The notes: generated by a model from the sequence alone, not told the origin. Numbered from the stretch's first letter, positions 1-4,787 are shown. The stretch: 5,505 nt of DNA from Bacillota bacterium (GCA_023415305.1 JAEZKZ010000112.1:1-5505), one strand, 5' to 3'. A program made the numbers and translations.

Positions 1-80
1 TGTAAATACTGATCTGCCTTGATATTGCGGTCCTGAAGGAATTCCTTCATCTTTACAGTTAACTTTCGGCCATGTTTCAT
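1..80 (-). CDS. DUF6906-like small protein, N-terminal part (runs off the left edge)
   Basis: This is the first 26 codons of a leftward gene, beginning MKHGRKLTVKMKEFLQDRNI. The opening resembles the small phage and ICE proteins of the DUF6906 type, which typically begin MK(N/H)GK(R/K)LT, then a basic stretch and FL, followed by a short 'kgl.pdnwl' segment; here the equivalent reads NIKADQYL. Those proteins are about 50 residues and have no established function. The ATG overlaps the stop of the upstream gene as ATGA (77-80), so translation is probably coupled, and AGAGAGG lies just upstream. The match is from memory of the family and covers only half of the expected protein. Confidence 0.6.
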   Translation of the reverse strand, partial: MKHGRKLTVKMKEFLQDRNIKADQYL

Positions 81-319
81 ACTGCGATCCTCTCTTTGTG
101 CCTCTTATAGCATTTAAATATAGATGATTCTTTCATATGGAATAAACAGCCCAATTCCTTCCATGTAACTCCCATTTGTCTATATTTCTCGATATCGTCG
201 TAGTCTTGATTGCTGAGCTTTTGATTATGTTTTTTACCATCTACATACATTTCAAAGGCCTGTTCAGGAGTACACGGAATCAATATACAAATTGCCAAAC
301 TGCACCAATTCTCTTCCAT
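77..319 (-). CDS. Small HTH-like element protein, function unknown
   Basis: This is an 80-residue protein if it starts at the ATG at 319, which has GGGGTGA five bases upstream. A GTG at 328, overlapping the previous stop as GTGA, would add three residues and sits very close to an alternative AGGG site. The C-terminal half (about residues 35-75) reads as a basic helix-turn-helix: a helix around DYDDIEKYRQMG, then VTWKELGCLF, then a second helix containing SSIFKCYKRH. This 'tWkeig..f.....i...y.r' pattern is common in small prophage and ICE proteins in early operons. The N-terminal third is hydrophobic and has three cysteines. The tight overlaps on both sides place it in the leftward operon. DNA binding is inferred and no specific role can be given. 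Confidence 0.7.
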   Translation of the reverse strand: MEENWCSLAICILIPCTPEQAFEMYVDGKKHNQKLSNQDYDDIEKYRQMGVTWKELGCLFHMKESSIFKCYKRHKERIAV

Positions 320-324
320 ACCGC

Positions 325-579
325 TCACCCCACCCTATGTAAATCTTTGGCCAGATTATAAAAGTATTCCGGATCTCCCTCATATGCCTTGGGAACCGGT
401 AAATCATATGCCCCTTTGTGACACTCACACTGCTGGTCCTCCTCAAATTCATATTTAGTAGAAAATGGAGAATGCATCTTTTCGCAGTGATCACAATACC
501 ACCACCCGAAACAAAGTTTTACGCTGTACCACCATCTACTTACTTTCCATTGCATTTTTCTGTACCATTTTTTCAACAT
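325..579 (-). CDS. Trp- and Cys-rich small protein, probable zinc-binding
   Basis: This 84-residue protein starts at an ATG with an excellent ribosome binding site: AAAGGAG, seven bases upstream. The first 27 residues are very basic and contain six tryptophans (W5, W11, W16, W17, W26, W27). A CDHC pair at 29-32 and a CECH cluster at 51-54 could together bind one zinc ion as a ribbon or knuckle. The C-terminal 30 residues are acidic and aromatic (PEYFYNLAKDL). I do not recognise the family. Its place directly after the excisionase gene, and its GTGA overlap with the next gene, make it an early gene of the element. Nucleic-acid or protein binding through the metal site is a guess. Confidence 0.7.
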   Translation of the reverse strand: MLKKWYRKMQWKVSRWWYSVKLCFGWWYCDHCEKMHSPFSTKYEFEEDQQCECHKGAYDLPVPKAYEGDPEYFYNLAKDLHRVG

Positions 580-581
580 TA

Positions 582-824
582 TTACGCTCCTTTCTTTTTA
601 CTTTCCAAGTAGCTTTTTATATCTGAAGCATAAAAAACTATTTTTCCTCGGACCCTGCAATATGGGATTTCATTTTTTCTTACCATCGTTCTTAATGTGG
701 AATTACTGACCTTGAGATAGTTCATTGTCTCCTTAAAATCAAGTAATACCGGAAGAACTGTCTCTTTTAATTCGATATCCTTGGACTCCGGATTTTCGTT
801 TTTCAAAGGTATTACTTTTTTCAA
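582..824 (-). CDS. xis: Excisionase-like HTH protein (MerR/Xis-type)
   Basis: This protein of about 80 residues has one winged-helix excisionase-type domain at roughly residues 28-77. The pattern is LLDFKETMNYLKVSNSTLR, then the short helix TMVRKNEIPY, a basic wing RVRGKIVFY and the closing helix SDIKSYLE. The same layout is found in the HTH_17 excisionase family. Such proteins bind next to the attachment site and turn the integrase towards excision. I place the start at TTG 824, because the strong AGGTGAT binding site lies eight bases before it; the ATG at 830 and GTG at 833 lie inside that site. It follows the Cro-like gene closely and is divergent from the integrase. A small-regulator role instead of excision remains possible. 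Confidence 0.8.
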   Translation of the reverse strand: MKKVIPLKNENPESKDIELKETVLPVLLDFKETMNYLKVSNSTLRTMVRKNEIPYCRVRGKIVFYASDIKSYLESKKKGA

Positions 825-839
825 TATCATCACCTCTCT

Positions 840-1040
840 TTAGTTGATACAAAACACTCTTTCGACTTTTTCATCTAATGCCTGGGATACTTTCTGCATA
901 GTTTCAAGACTTGGATTTTTGCGTTTACCTTTAGCAAGTAAGTATATGTACGTTGGTGTAAGTCCTGAGCCTTTTGCAATGTCTCCGTAACTCATTGCCT
1001 TTTTTGTTCTAAGGCTATCAATCTTATTTTGTTTTTCCAT
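840..1040 (-). CDS. Cro-like XRE-family HTH regulator
   Basis: This 66-residue single-domain Cro/CI-type protein has the helix-turn-helix at residues 16-40: SYGDIAKGSG, the turn, then the recognition helix TPTYIYLLAKGKR, followed by the scaffold helices (LETMQKVSQAL). There is no dimerisation or cleavage domain, as expected for Cro-type antirepressors. The start has a full GGAGGTGA site six bases upstream. It is the first gene of the leftward operon and faces the repressor gene across the operator array. Its recognition helix shares TPxYxxL and KRxNP with the opposing repressor, so both may read the same operators. It probably represses the rightward promoter or its own once the element is induced; this is inferred from position. 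Confidence 0.85.
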   Translation of the reverse strand: MEKQNKIDSLRTKKAMSYGDIAKGSGLTPTYIYLLAKGKRKNPSLETMQKVSQALDEKVERVFCIN

Positions 1041-1070
1041 GTTCTCACCTCCGATTAACCACGAGTTAAT

Positions 1071-1134
1071 TTTATACTTAACTGCGTGTTAAGTAAAATG
1101 TCAAATTAACTCACAGTTAATCAAATTTTGTCAA
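1071..1134 (-). promoter_or_regulatory. Candidate leftward promoter region for the cro-xis operon
   Basis: On the minus strand there are two perfect TTGACA boxes (1129-1134 and 1099-1104) and a TATAAA box (1071-1076). Neither TTGACA has ideal spacing to the TATAAA: the nearer is 22 bp away. TTGACA at 1129 with GTTAAT at 1105-1110 (18 bp), or TATAAA with a poor -35 box, are both possible. O2 and O3 lie within these elements, so repressor bound there would block any of them. The exact start of transcription cannot be decided. Confidence 0.45.
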
Positions 1135-1199
1135 ATAAGTTTACTGGCAGTAAATATTTTACTGATGGTTTATTTTTCGTTATTTTTCTTCGATTTCTG

Positions 1200-1228
1200 T
1201 TGATTTTTATTAACTGGTAGTTTATAAT
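1200..1228 (+). promoter_or_regulatory. Rightward promoter of the repressor-immA-int operon
   Basis: TTGATT (1200-1205), a 17-bp spacer and a perfect TATAAT (1223-1228) form a near-consensus sigma-A-type promoter. Transcription should start near 1235, giving a leader of about 35 bases before the repressor ATG at 1271. Operator O6 (1210-1224) lies in the spacer and touches the -10 box, and O7 (1234-1248) covers the predicted start. Repression of its own operon by the repressor is therefore likely at high concentration. Confidence 0.75.
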
Positions 1229-1270
1229 ACAAATTAACTGTTAGTGAATTCGCAAGATTGGAGCATTAAA

Positions 1271-1636
1271 ATGATAGGTGACAATATAAAGAAAATTCGA
1301 GAGAACAAAAAATTAGATGCTAAAGATGTAGCTGTCAAGGCTGAAATAACTCCAGCATATTTGAGTCTTATAGAAAATAATAAAAGAGAAAATCCAAACG
1401 TTAAGGTTCTCCAGAAAATAGCTGATGCTCTTGAAGTGTCTTTAACCTCTTTATATGAATCTGATAACGAAGGACTATCAATTCTCGCTGAATCTACAGT
1501 TGGTTATGACTCTATTGAGACAGTAGCTGCAAATAGAAAAAACGGCTATGATGAGCCTTTGACAGATGATGAAAGAGAGGCAGTTAAAGTCTTTCTTGAA
1601 ACTTATCGTAAGATGAAAAAGGACAAAAAGGATTGA
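1271..1636 (+). CDS. XRE-family immunity repressor (ImmR-like)
   Basis: This 121-residue protein has an N-terminal Cro/CI-type HTH (about residues 4-60): IKKIRENKK, DAKDVAVKAE, then the recognition helix TPAYLSLIENNKRENP. A hinge (about 63-95) and a charged C-terminal helix (LTDDEREAVKVFLETYRKM) follow, the latter probably for oligomerisation. It has no peptidase domain of the LexA/CI type. The length and the ImmA-like gene just downstream fit ImmR-type repressors, which keep an element quiescent and are inactivated by ImmA. I start it at ATG 1271, seven bases after GGAG; an upstream GTG at 1244 falls inside operator O7 and has no binding site. It should bind the seven operators, hold down the cro-xis operon and limit its own synthesis. 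Confidence 0.87.
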   Translation: MIGDNIKKIRENKKLDAKDVAVKAEITPAYLSLIENNKRENPNVKVLQKIADALEVSLTSLYESDNEGLSILAESTVGYDSIETVAANRKNGYDEPLTDDEREAVKVFLETYRKMKKDKKD

Positions 1637-1641
1637 TTCCA

Positions 1642-2127
1642 TTGAATAAATTTGAAAAACTTGAAAACGAGGCATTTGCCGAAGATATCGATATCCAAAA
1701 GGCAGATCTGCCTGAAAACATATCCGGAATTTATTACAAAGATGGTTCTCATAACACCCTTATCGCTATAAATAGTTCTCTTAAAACATGTGCTGAACAG
1801 GCTTGCGTTTTTGCCGAAGAGCTCGGTCATTATTATACTTCATACGGTAATTTACTTCTGGACCCCAAAGTTGATATAACATTAATAAACCAACAAGAGT
1901 CTCGAGCAAAGAGATGGGCTGCAAGAAAACTTGTACCTTTAAGAAGCATAATTAAGGCTTTTAATAATGGCTGCAGAAGCTTTTATGAGATGGCTGAATA
2001 TCTCGATGTAACTGTGGAGTTCCTTCAGGAAGCTTTTCACAAATACTCTGAAATATACGGCAAATTTAAGAAAAAAGGTAGATACATTATCTACTTTGAT
2101 CCTCCGGGAGTATATAAATCATTGTAA
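1642..2127 (+). CDS. ImmA/IrrE-family metallopeptidase-like protein with altered HExxH
   Basis: This protein of about 161 residues belongs by sequence to the ImmA/IrrE (COG2856-like) family. Members of that family cleave or inactivate a cognate XRE repressor when the element is induced. The family core appears as CVFAEELGHYYTS, with the downstream glutamate helix QESRAKRWAARKLVP that normally supplies a third metal ligand. The first histidine of HExxH is replaced: the motif reads EELGH (residues 59-63), while the catalytic Glu60 and His63 remain. My recollection is that this variant recurs in Firmicutes elements, so it may still act. The start at TTG 1642 has AAAGGA nine bases upstream; TTG 1633, overlapping the repressor stop, is the alternative. 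It is cotranscribed with the repressor, its likely target. Confidence 0.83.
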   Translation: MNKFEKLENEAFAEDIDIQKADLPENISGIYYKDGSHNTLIAINSSLKTCAEQACVFAEELGHYYTSYGNLLLDPKVDITLINQQESRAKRWAARKLVPLRSIIKAFNNGCRSFYEMAEYLDVTVEFLQEAFHKYSEIYGKFKKKGRYIIYFDPPGVYKSL

Positions 2128-2144
2128 AAAGGTGCGTGATTACT

Positions 2145-3296
2145 ATGGCATCAATAAAAAAGAAGAACAATAAATGGGTAGTTAGATATGATGCTGGTTA
2201 TGACGGTGACGGTAACCGTATCCAAAAATCCAAGGGTGGTTTTTTAACAAAGGATGATGCAGAAACCTTTTATGTTGAGACTCAAAACAGTCTTAATAAG
2301 GGCCTATATATTGAACCTGATAAGATATTTGTTTTTGACTATCTGAACAGATGGCTAAAAAGTCAAGATGGGAGCCTAAGTCCTACCACATACAGCGGAT
2401 ACGAAGTTAATATTCGTTGTCATATAAATCCGTATATTGGTGGAGTAAGACTCCAGGAACTAAAGGCTCTACATATTAAAGAAATGTATTGTGCACTGCT
2501 GAAAGACAGAAAAGTAAAAATAGATGGTGAATTTAGAGAGTTTAAAAAGCTTTCACCTAAATCAATATTATATGTCCACAGAGTATTGTCGAAAGCCTTG
2601 GAAGATGCTTTCATAGACGATATGATTCCTAAAAATCCTGCTAAAGCTGTAAAACCTCCAAAAGTAACTAAATTTAAAGCCGGTTTTTTAGAAGTGGCGC
2701 AAATTCGTACAATGTTAGAAAAGTTTGCTACAGATGACTTATACATTCCAGTATATCTTTCAGTAGTTTTAGGATTGAGGCGCGGTGAGGTTCTTGGTCT
2801 TCATTGGAAACATATAAATTTCGATAATAAAACTATAATGATACGCCAAGAATTAACAATGGCAGGTGGTCAACCTATTCTACTTGAGGAAGTGAAAACA
2901 GAAGATTCAGAGCGTGACATAGTTGTTACCGATAGAATAATTACACTATTAAAACAGCATAAAAAGAAGCAGCTTGAACAAAGAGCTGCTCTTGGAAATA
3001 AATACTTTAAATCTGATTATGTATGTACTTGGCCGGATGGAAATCCATTTAACCCATCCCATATATCGAGATCCTTTAAATTAAGGATGAAAAATTATGG
3101 GCTGCCAGAAATCAGGTTTCACGACCTCAGACACTCAAACGGTTCTTTAATGATTGGTCAAAATATGCCATTAAAAGCTGCTAGTGAAAGACTAGGCCAT
3201 AGTACTATTGTTATTACAAATGACTTTTATGGACATATTGAGAGAAAGATTCAAGTAGAAATAGCAGAGGGTATTGATAAAGCTATATGGGGATAA
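2145..3296 (+). CDS. int: Tyrosine integrase, apparently complete
   Basis: This 383-residue site-specific recombinase of the phage/ICE integrase family has three domains. They are an N-terminal arm-binding domain (about 1-50, MASIKKKNNKWVVRYDAGYD, then GGFLTKDDAE), a SAM-like core-binding domain (about 60-165) and the catalytic domain (about 180-370). All catalytic residues can be seen: Arg212 in GLRRGEVLGL, Lys251 in EVKTEDSERD, His326 and Arg329 in FHDLRH, His352 in RLGHST, and the nucleophile Tyr362 in NDFYGH. The length is normal for the family. I choose ATG 2145, about ten bases after AAAAAGGTG, over GTG 2136, which is too near that site. It is the last gene of the repressor operon, with its 3' end facing the tRNA-Ser fragment at 3435-3492, its probable attachment site. 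Confidence 0.95.
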   Translation: MASIKKKNNKWVVRYDAGYDGDGNRIQKSKGGFLTKDDAETFYVETQNSLNKGLYIEPDKIFVFDYLNRWLKSQDGSLSPTTYSGYEVNIRCHINPYIGGVRLQELKALHIKEMYCALLKDRKVKIDGEFREFKKLSPKSILYVHRVLSKALEDAFIDDMIPKNPAKAVKPPKVTKFKAGFLEVAQIRTMLEKFATDDLYIPVYLSVVLGLRRGEVLGLHWKHINFDNKTIMIRQELTMAGGQPILLEEVKTEDSERDIVVTDRIITLLKQHKKKQLEQRAALGNKYFKSDYVCTWPDGNPFNPSHISRSFKLRMKNYGLPEIRFHDLRHSNGSLMIGQNMPLKAASERLGHSTIVITNDFYGHIERKIQVEIAEGIDKAIWG

Positions 3297-3341
3297 ACTT
3301 CACAATAAATTCACAAAAGCTATAATAAAATATGATTTTGG

Positions 3342-3421
3342 TTGATAATTTTTGATAAGTGAAATTTCCTTACACTTCTTATTTTTACATAGTTTTGATA
3401 CAAATTAATATTAGTTGATAA
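3342..3421 (+). repeat. TTGATA direct repeats between int and the attachment site
   Basis: TTGATAA occurs at 3342-3348, 3352-3358 and 3415-3421, and TTGATAC at 3395-3401. The starts are 10, 43 and 20 bp apart, close to whole turns of the helix. Two TTCACAA copies (3299-3305, 3310-3316) lie just after the integrase stop. Short direct repeats flanking the core site are usual for arm-type sites of integrases or for Xis binding. The region is very AT-rich, so part of this could be chance. Confidence 0.4.
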
Positions 3422-3434
3422 TCTAAAAATACTA

Positions 3435-3492
3435 CTGGAAATCGTGTGAGGTTTAACCGCCTCCGAGAGTTCGAATCTCTCTCTCTCCGCCA
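3435..3492 (+). other. Attachment site: 3' part of a tRNA-Ser gene (probably GGA anticodon)
   Basis: The sequence folds as the 3' portion of a tRNA. It has anticodon loop CTGGAAA (3435-3441, anticodon GGA), the 3' anticodon stem TCGTG, and an 18-base long variable arm typical of class II tRNAs. A T-arm GAGAG-TTCGAAT-CTCTC (3465-3481), acceptor strand TCTCTCC, discriminator G and encoded CCA (3490-3492) follow. The long variable arm, G discriminator and implied GGAGAGA 5' end point to serine. No 5' half exists: upstream of the loop the bases (TACTA) pair only in part with TCGTG. This fragment is therefore the duplicated att core left by integration, roughly 55-60 bp. The intact gene should lie at the other end of the element, left of the window. 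Confidence 0.85.
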
Positions 3493-3496
3493 AAGC

Positions 3497-3537
3497 AAGG
3501 GCTTTCAGGATTTATTCCTGGAGCCCTTTATTTTTTT
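3497..3537 (+). terminator. Rho-independent terminator after the tRNA-Ser fragment
   Basis: The stem pairs AAGGGCTT with GGAGCCCTT, continues past a one-base bulge as CAGG/CCTG, and closes a seven-base loop. The run TTTATTTTTTT follows directly. It starts five bases after CCA. It could be the original terminator of the tRNA gene, now parted from it by element A, and here it may end transcription coming from the integrase operon. Confidence 0.85.
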
Positions 3538-3543
3538 CGAATC

Positions 3544-3565
3544 TGTGGTAACAATGTGGTAACAA
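3544..3565 (+). repeat. Perfect 11-bp tandem repeat TGTGGTAACAA x2
   Basis: TGTGGTAACAA occurs at 3544-3554 and again directly at 3555-3565, about 50 bp from the tRNA CCA end. A looser copy, TTTGGTAATAA, is at 3666-3676. The position beside an att core and the 11-bp period fit arm-type sites of an integrase, here perhaps the one now decayed at 4799-5330. The function is inferred. Confidence 0.55.
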
Positions 3566-3616
3566 ACATAAAAATATACGCTAAAAAGATCTAATAAGAT
3601 TTGGTATATTATGGGT

Positions 3617-3645
3617 TTACTACAACTTTGTTTTCATGTTATAAT
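3617..3645 (+). promoter_or_regulatory. Promoter of the DUF2971 gene (extended -10)
   Basis: TGTTATAAT (3637-3645) is a perfect extended -10 element. A TTACTA box at 3617-3622 lies 17 bp upstream as a weak -35. The start of transcription would be near 3652, giving a leader of about 38 bases. The gene thus has its own promoter behind the terminator at 3497-3537. Confidence 0.65.
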
Positions 3646-3689
3646 TCGCTTATTATTACATACAATTTGGTAATAAGCGGGGATTAATA

Positions 3690-4736
3690 ATGTCTTATAA
3701 TACTGATGATACATATAAAAAGATAAAAGACGAAATAGTTTTATACTTTAATTCTGCTATGGAAGACCTCTCTCATTCATTTATGAAAGATAATAATTTA
3801 ACTTATATAAATGTATATCATTATACAACTACACCTGTCTTACTTGAAATATTGAAAAATGGAATCATCCACGCATCCAATGTACAGTTTATGAATGATA
3901 GCCAGGAAGTTTTGCATACTAAGGACATGATTGAAAAAGTATATATCGATAATTTTTCAACATCAAAATATGAATTTGATTTTCTTGAACGTATAAACAC
4001 ATTTTATGATATTAAAAATGTATTTGTTGTTTCGCTATGTAAACGAGAAGACACATTACCATTATGGTATAACTATGCAAATGGTGATGGATGCAATTTT
4101 GCTTTATCTTGTGATATGCTTTTTGGAATAACGAATGTTTACAATCCAAATGTATTATTAAGTACTAGTTATAGTGGCGGTAAATGTATGGATGCTAAAG
4201 AAAAGATTATGGAACTAGCATCAAATCCATATACTGGATTATATTACTTGCAGCACGAAACAAGCCCATTTTGGTGGTTTGCCATAGCACCAGTAATATA
4301 CGAACAAGAAAAGCAAGAAAGAATAATTATGAATATATTTAAAACATATAATAAACTTATTAATAACCCTAAATATGAATATTACATAGGAACAGTAAAT
4401 AATTTTCTTTCTTTAAGTTTAAAACGTTGTTCTGTTTTTTTTAAAAATGCATCCTTCGATAAAGAAGAGGAAATAAGATTGGCTTTATTTATTAGACAGC
4501 CTTTTATGAAGCATATTGTAGAGTATAAGGCGTATCACGGAACATTTATTCCATATATAAAGCTTAGTTTAAAAACTTTATCCCAAACAAATTTGAATAA
4601 CAGAATGATAGAAGGCATAACTCTTGGTCCAAGAGCAAAAAACGATTTTTCTAAGAAGGGTATAGAGTATTATTTATCCTGTAGTGGATTTGATAATATC
4701 CCTGTGAAAACATCAAAGGCTCCACTAAGATTTTGA
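3690..4736 (+). CDS. DUF2971 family protein, possible defence cargo
   Basis: This intact 348-residue soluble protein has no signal peptide or membrane helix that I can see. The DUF2971 landmarks appear in order: VYHYTTTPVLLEILKNGII (42-60), FMNDSQE (67-73), FVVSLCKREDTLPLWYNYA (112-130) with NGDGCNFAL, KNASFDKEEEIRLAL (252-266), and the closing GPRAK and TSKAPLR near the C terminus. The family has no established biochemical role; members often sit in accessory and defence-rich islands. The opening 'YHYT...ll.IlknG' resembles the start of DarT-like ADP-ribosyltransferases, but that link is only my impression. The ATG at 3690 follows GGGGA. It stands alone behind its own promoter, between the tRNA fragment and a dead integrase, and is very AT-rich. 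Confidence 0.85.
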   Translation: MSYNTDDTYKKIKDEIVLYFNSAMEDLSHSFMKDNNLTYINVYHYTTTPVLLEILKNGIIHASNVQFMNDSQEVLHTKDMIEKVYIDNFSTSKYEFDFLERINTFYDIKNVFVVSLCKREDTLPLWYNYANGDGCNFALSCDMLFGITNVYNPNVLLSTSYSGGKCMDAKEKIMELASNPYTGLYYLQHETSPFWWFAIAPVIYEQEKQERIIMNIFKTYNKLINNPKYEYYIGTVNNFLSLSLKRCSVFFKNASFDKEEEIRLALFIRQPFMKHIVEYKAYHGTFIPYIKLSLKTLSQTNLNNRMIEGITLGPRAKNDFSKKGIEYYLSCSGFDNIPVKTSKAPLRF

Positions 4737-4787
4737 ACACATGAACTGCTTAACTTTAGCAATAAAATTCTAAGCAGTTCGTGTGTT
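4736..4787. terminator. 17-bp inverted repeat between converging genes
   Basis: The arms 4736-4752 (AACACATGAACTGCTTA) and 4771-4787 (TAAGCAGTTCGTGTGTT) are complementary over 17 bp, with one G-U pair and an 18-base AT-rich loop. The left arm begins at the last base of the DUF2971 stop codon. The T tract is short on both strands (TTT on plus, and CAAAATC following on minus), so it is an imperfect intrinsic terminator. An mRNA 3'-end stabiliser, or a barrier between the converging genes, is also possible. Confidence 0.6.

Larger units (their letters stand above)
1055..1248. promoter_or_regulatory. Array of seven 15-bp operator-like near-palindromes
   Basis: Seven sites of the form TTwAC-N5-GTwAA lie between the divergent cro-like and repressor genes. 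O1 1055-1069 TTAACCACGAGTTAA; O2 1078-1092 TTAACTGCGTGTTAA; O3 1106-1120 TTAACTCACAGTTAA; O4 1140-1154 TTTACTGGCAGTAAA; O5 1158-1172 TTTACTGATGGTTTA; O6 1210-1224 TTAACTGGTAGTTTA; O7 1234-1248 TTAACTGTTAGTGAA. The common form is TTAACTGNNAGTTAA. O1-O4 have perfectly complementary arms; O5-O7 each have one arm mismatch. O6 and O7 overlap the -10 box and predicted start of the rightward promoter, and O1-O3 lie across the leftward promoter region. They are best read as binding sites for the XRE repressor, the Cro-like protein, or both. Confidence 0.85.
1..3492. mobile_element. Right-hand part of an integrated element (ICE or prophage), element A
   Basis: The stretch holds the regulation and integration module of an integrative element: Cro-like protein, excisionase, XRE repressor, ImmA-like protein and tyrosine integrase. 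It ends in a tRNA-Ser 3' fragment that marks the attachment site. The leftward operon runs off the left edge, so the body of the element and its other end lie outside. The gene order repressor - ImmA - integrase, divergent from xis, is that of ICEBs1-type elements, but many Firmicutes prophages are similar. No conjugation, replication or virion gene is visible here, so ICE and prophage cannot be told apart. Confidence 0.85.

Noticed and set aside
54..66. A TTAACTGTAA half-site resembling the operators, inside the first leftward gene
   Set aside because: Only one arm matches, and it lies in coding sequence far from any promoter, so chance is likely in AT-rich DNA.
176..612. Open frames on the plus strand opposite the leftward operon (176-361 and 418-612), and a leftward one at 264-494
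   Set aside because: They overlap well-supported leftward genes that have good ribosome binding sites and stop/start coupling; they are shadows.
1055..1248. A CRISPR array made of the repeated 15-bp motif
   Set aside because: The units are short near-palindromes with irregular spacing (18-52 bp between starts) in a divergent promoter region, and no cas genes are present.
1244..1270. Upstream GTG start for the repressor, adding nine residues
   Set aside because: It lies inside operator O7 and close to the predicted transcription start, with no ribosome binding site, whereas ATG 1271 has GGAG seven bases upstream.
1478..1830. Leftward open frames opposite the repressor and ImmA-like genes
   Set aside because: They have AT-rich shadow composition and no family features, and they oppose strongly supported genes.
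2420..2746. A leftward 108-residue open frame inside the integrase gene
   Set aside because: It lies wholly within the integrase core-binding and catalytic region and has no recognisable domain.
3356..3387. A weak hairpin (AAGTG/CACTT followed by CTTATTTTT) as the integrase terminator
   Set aside because: The stem is only five base pairs with no G/C-rich core; the hairpin at 3497-3537 is far stronger.
3435..3492. A complete tRNA gene
   Set aside because: No D arm or 5' acceptor strand can be found upstream; only the 3' portion from the anticodon loop is present.
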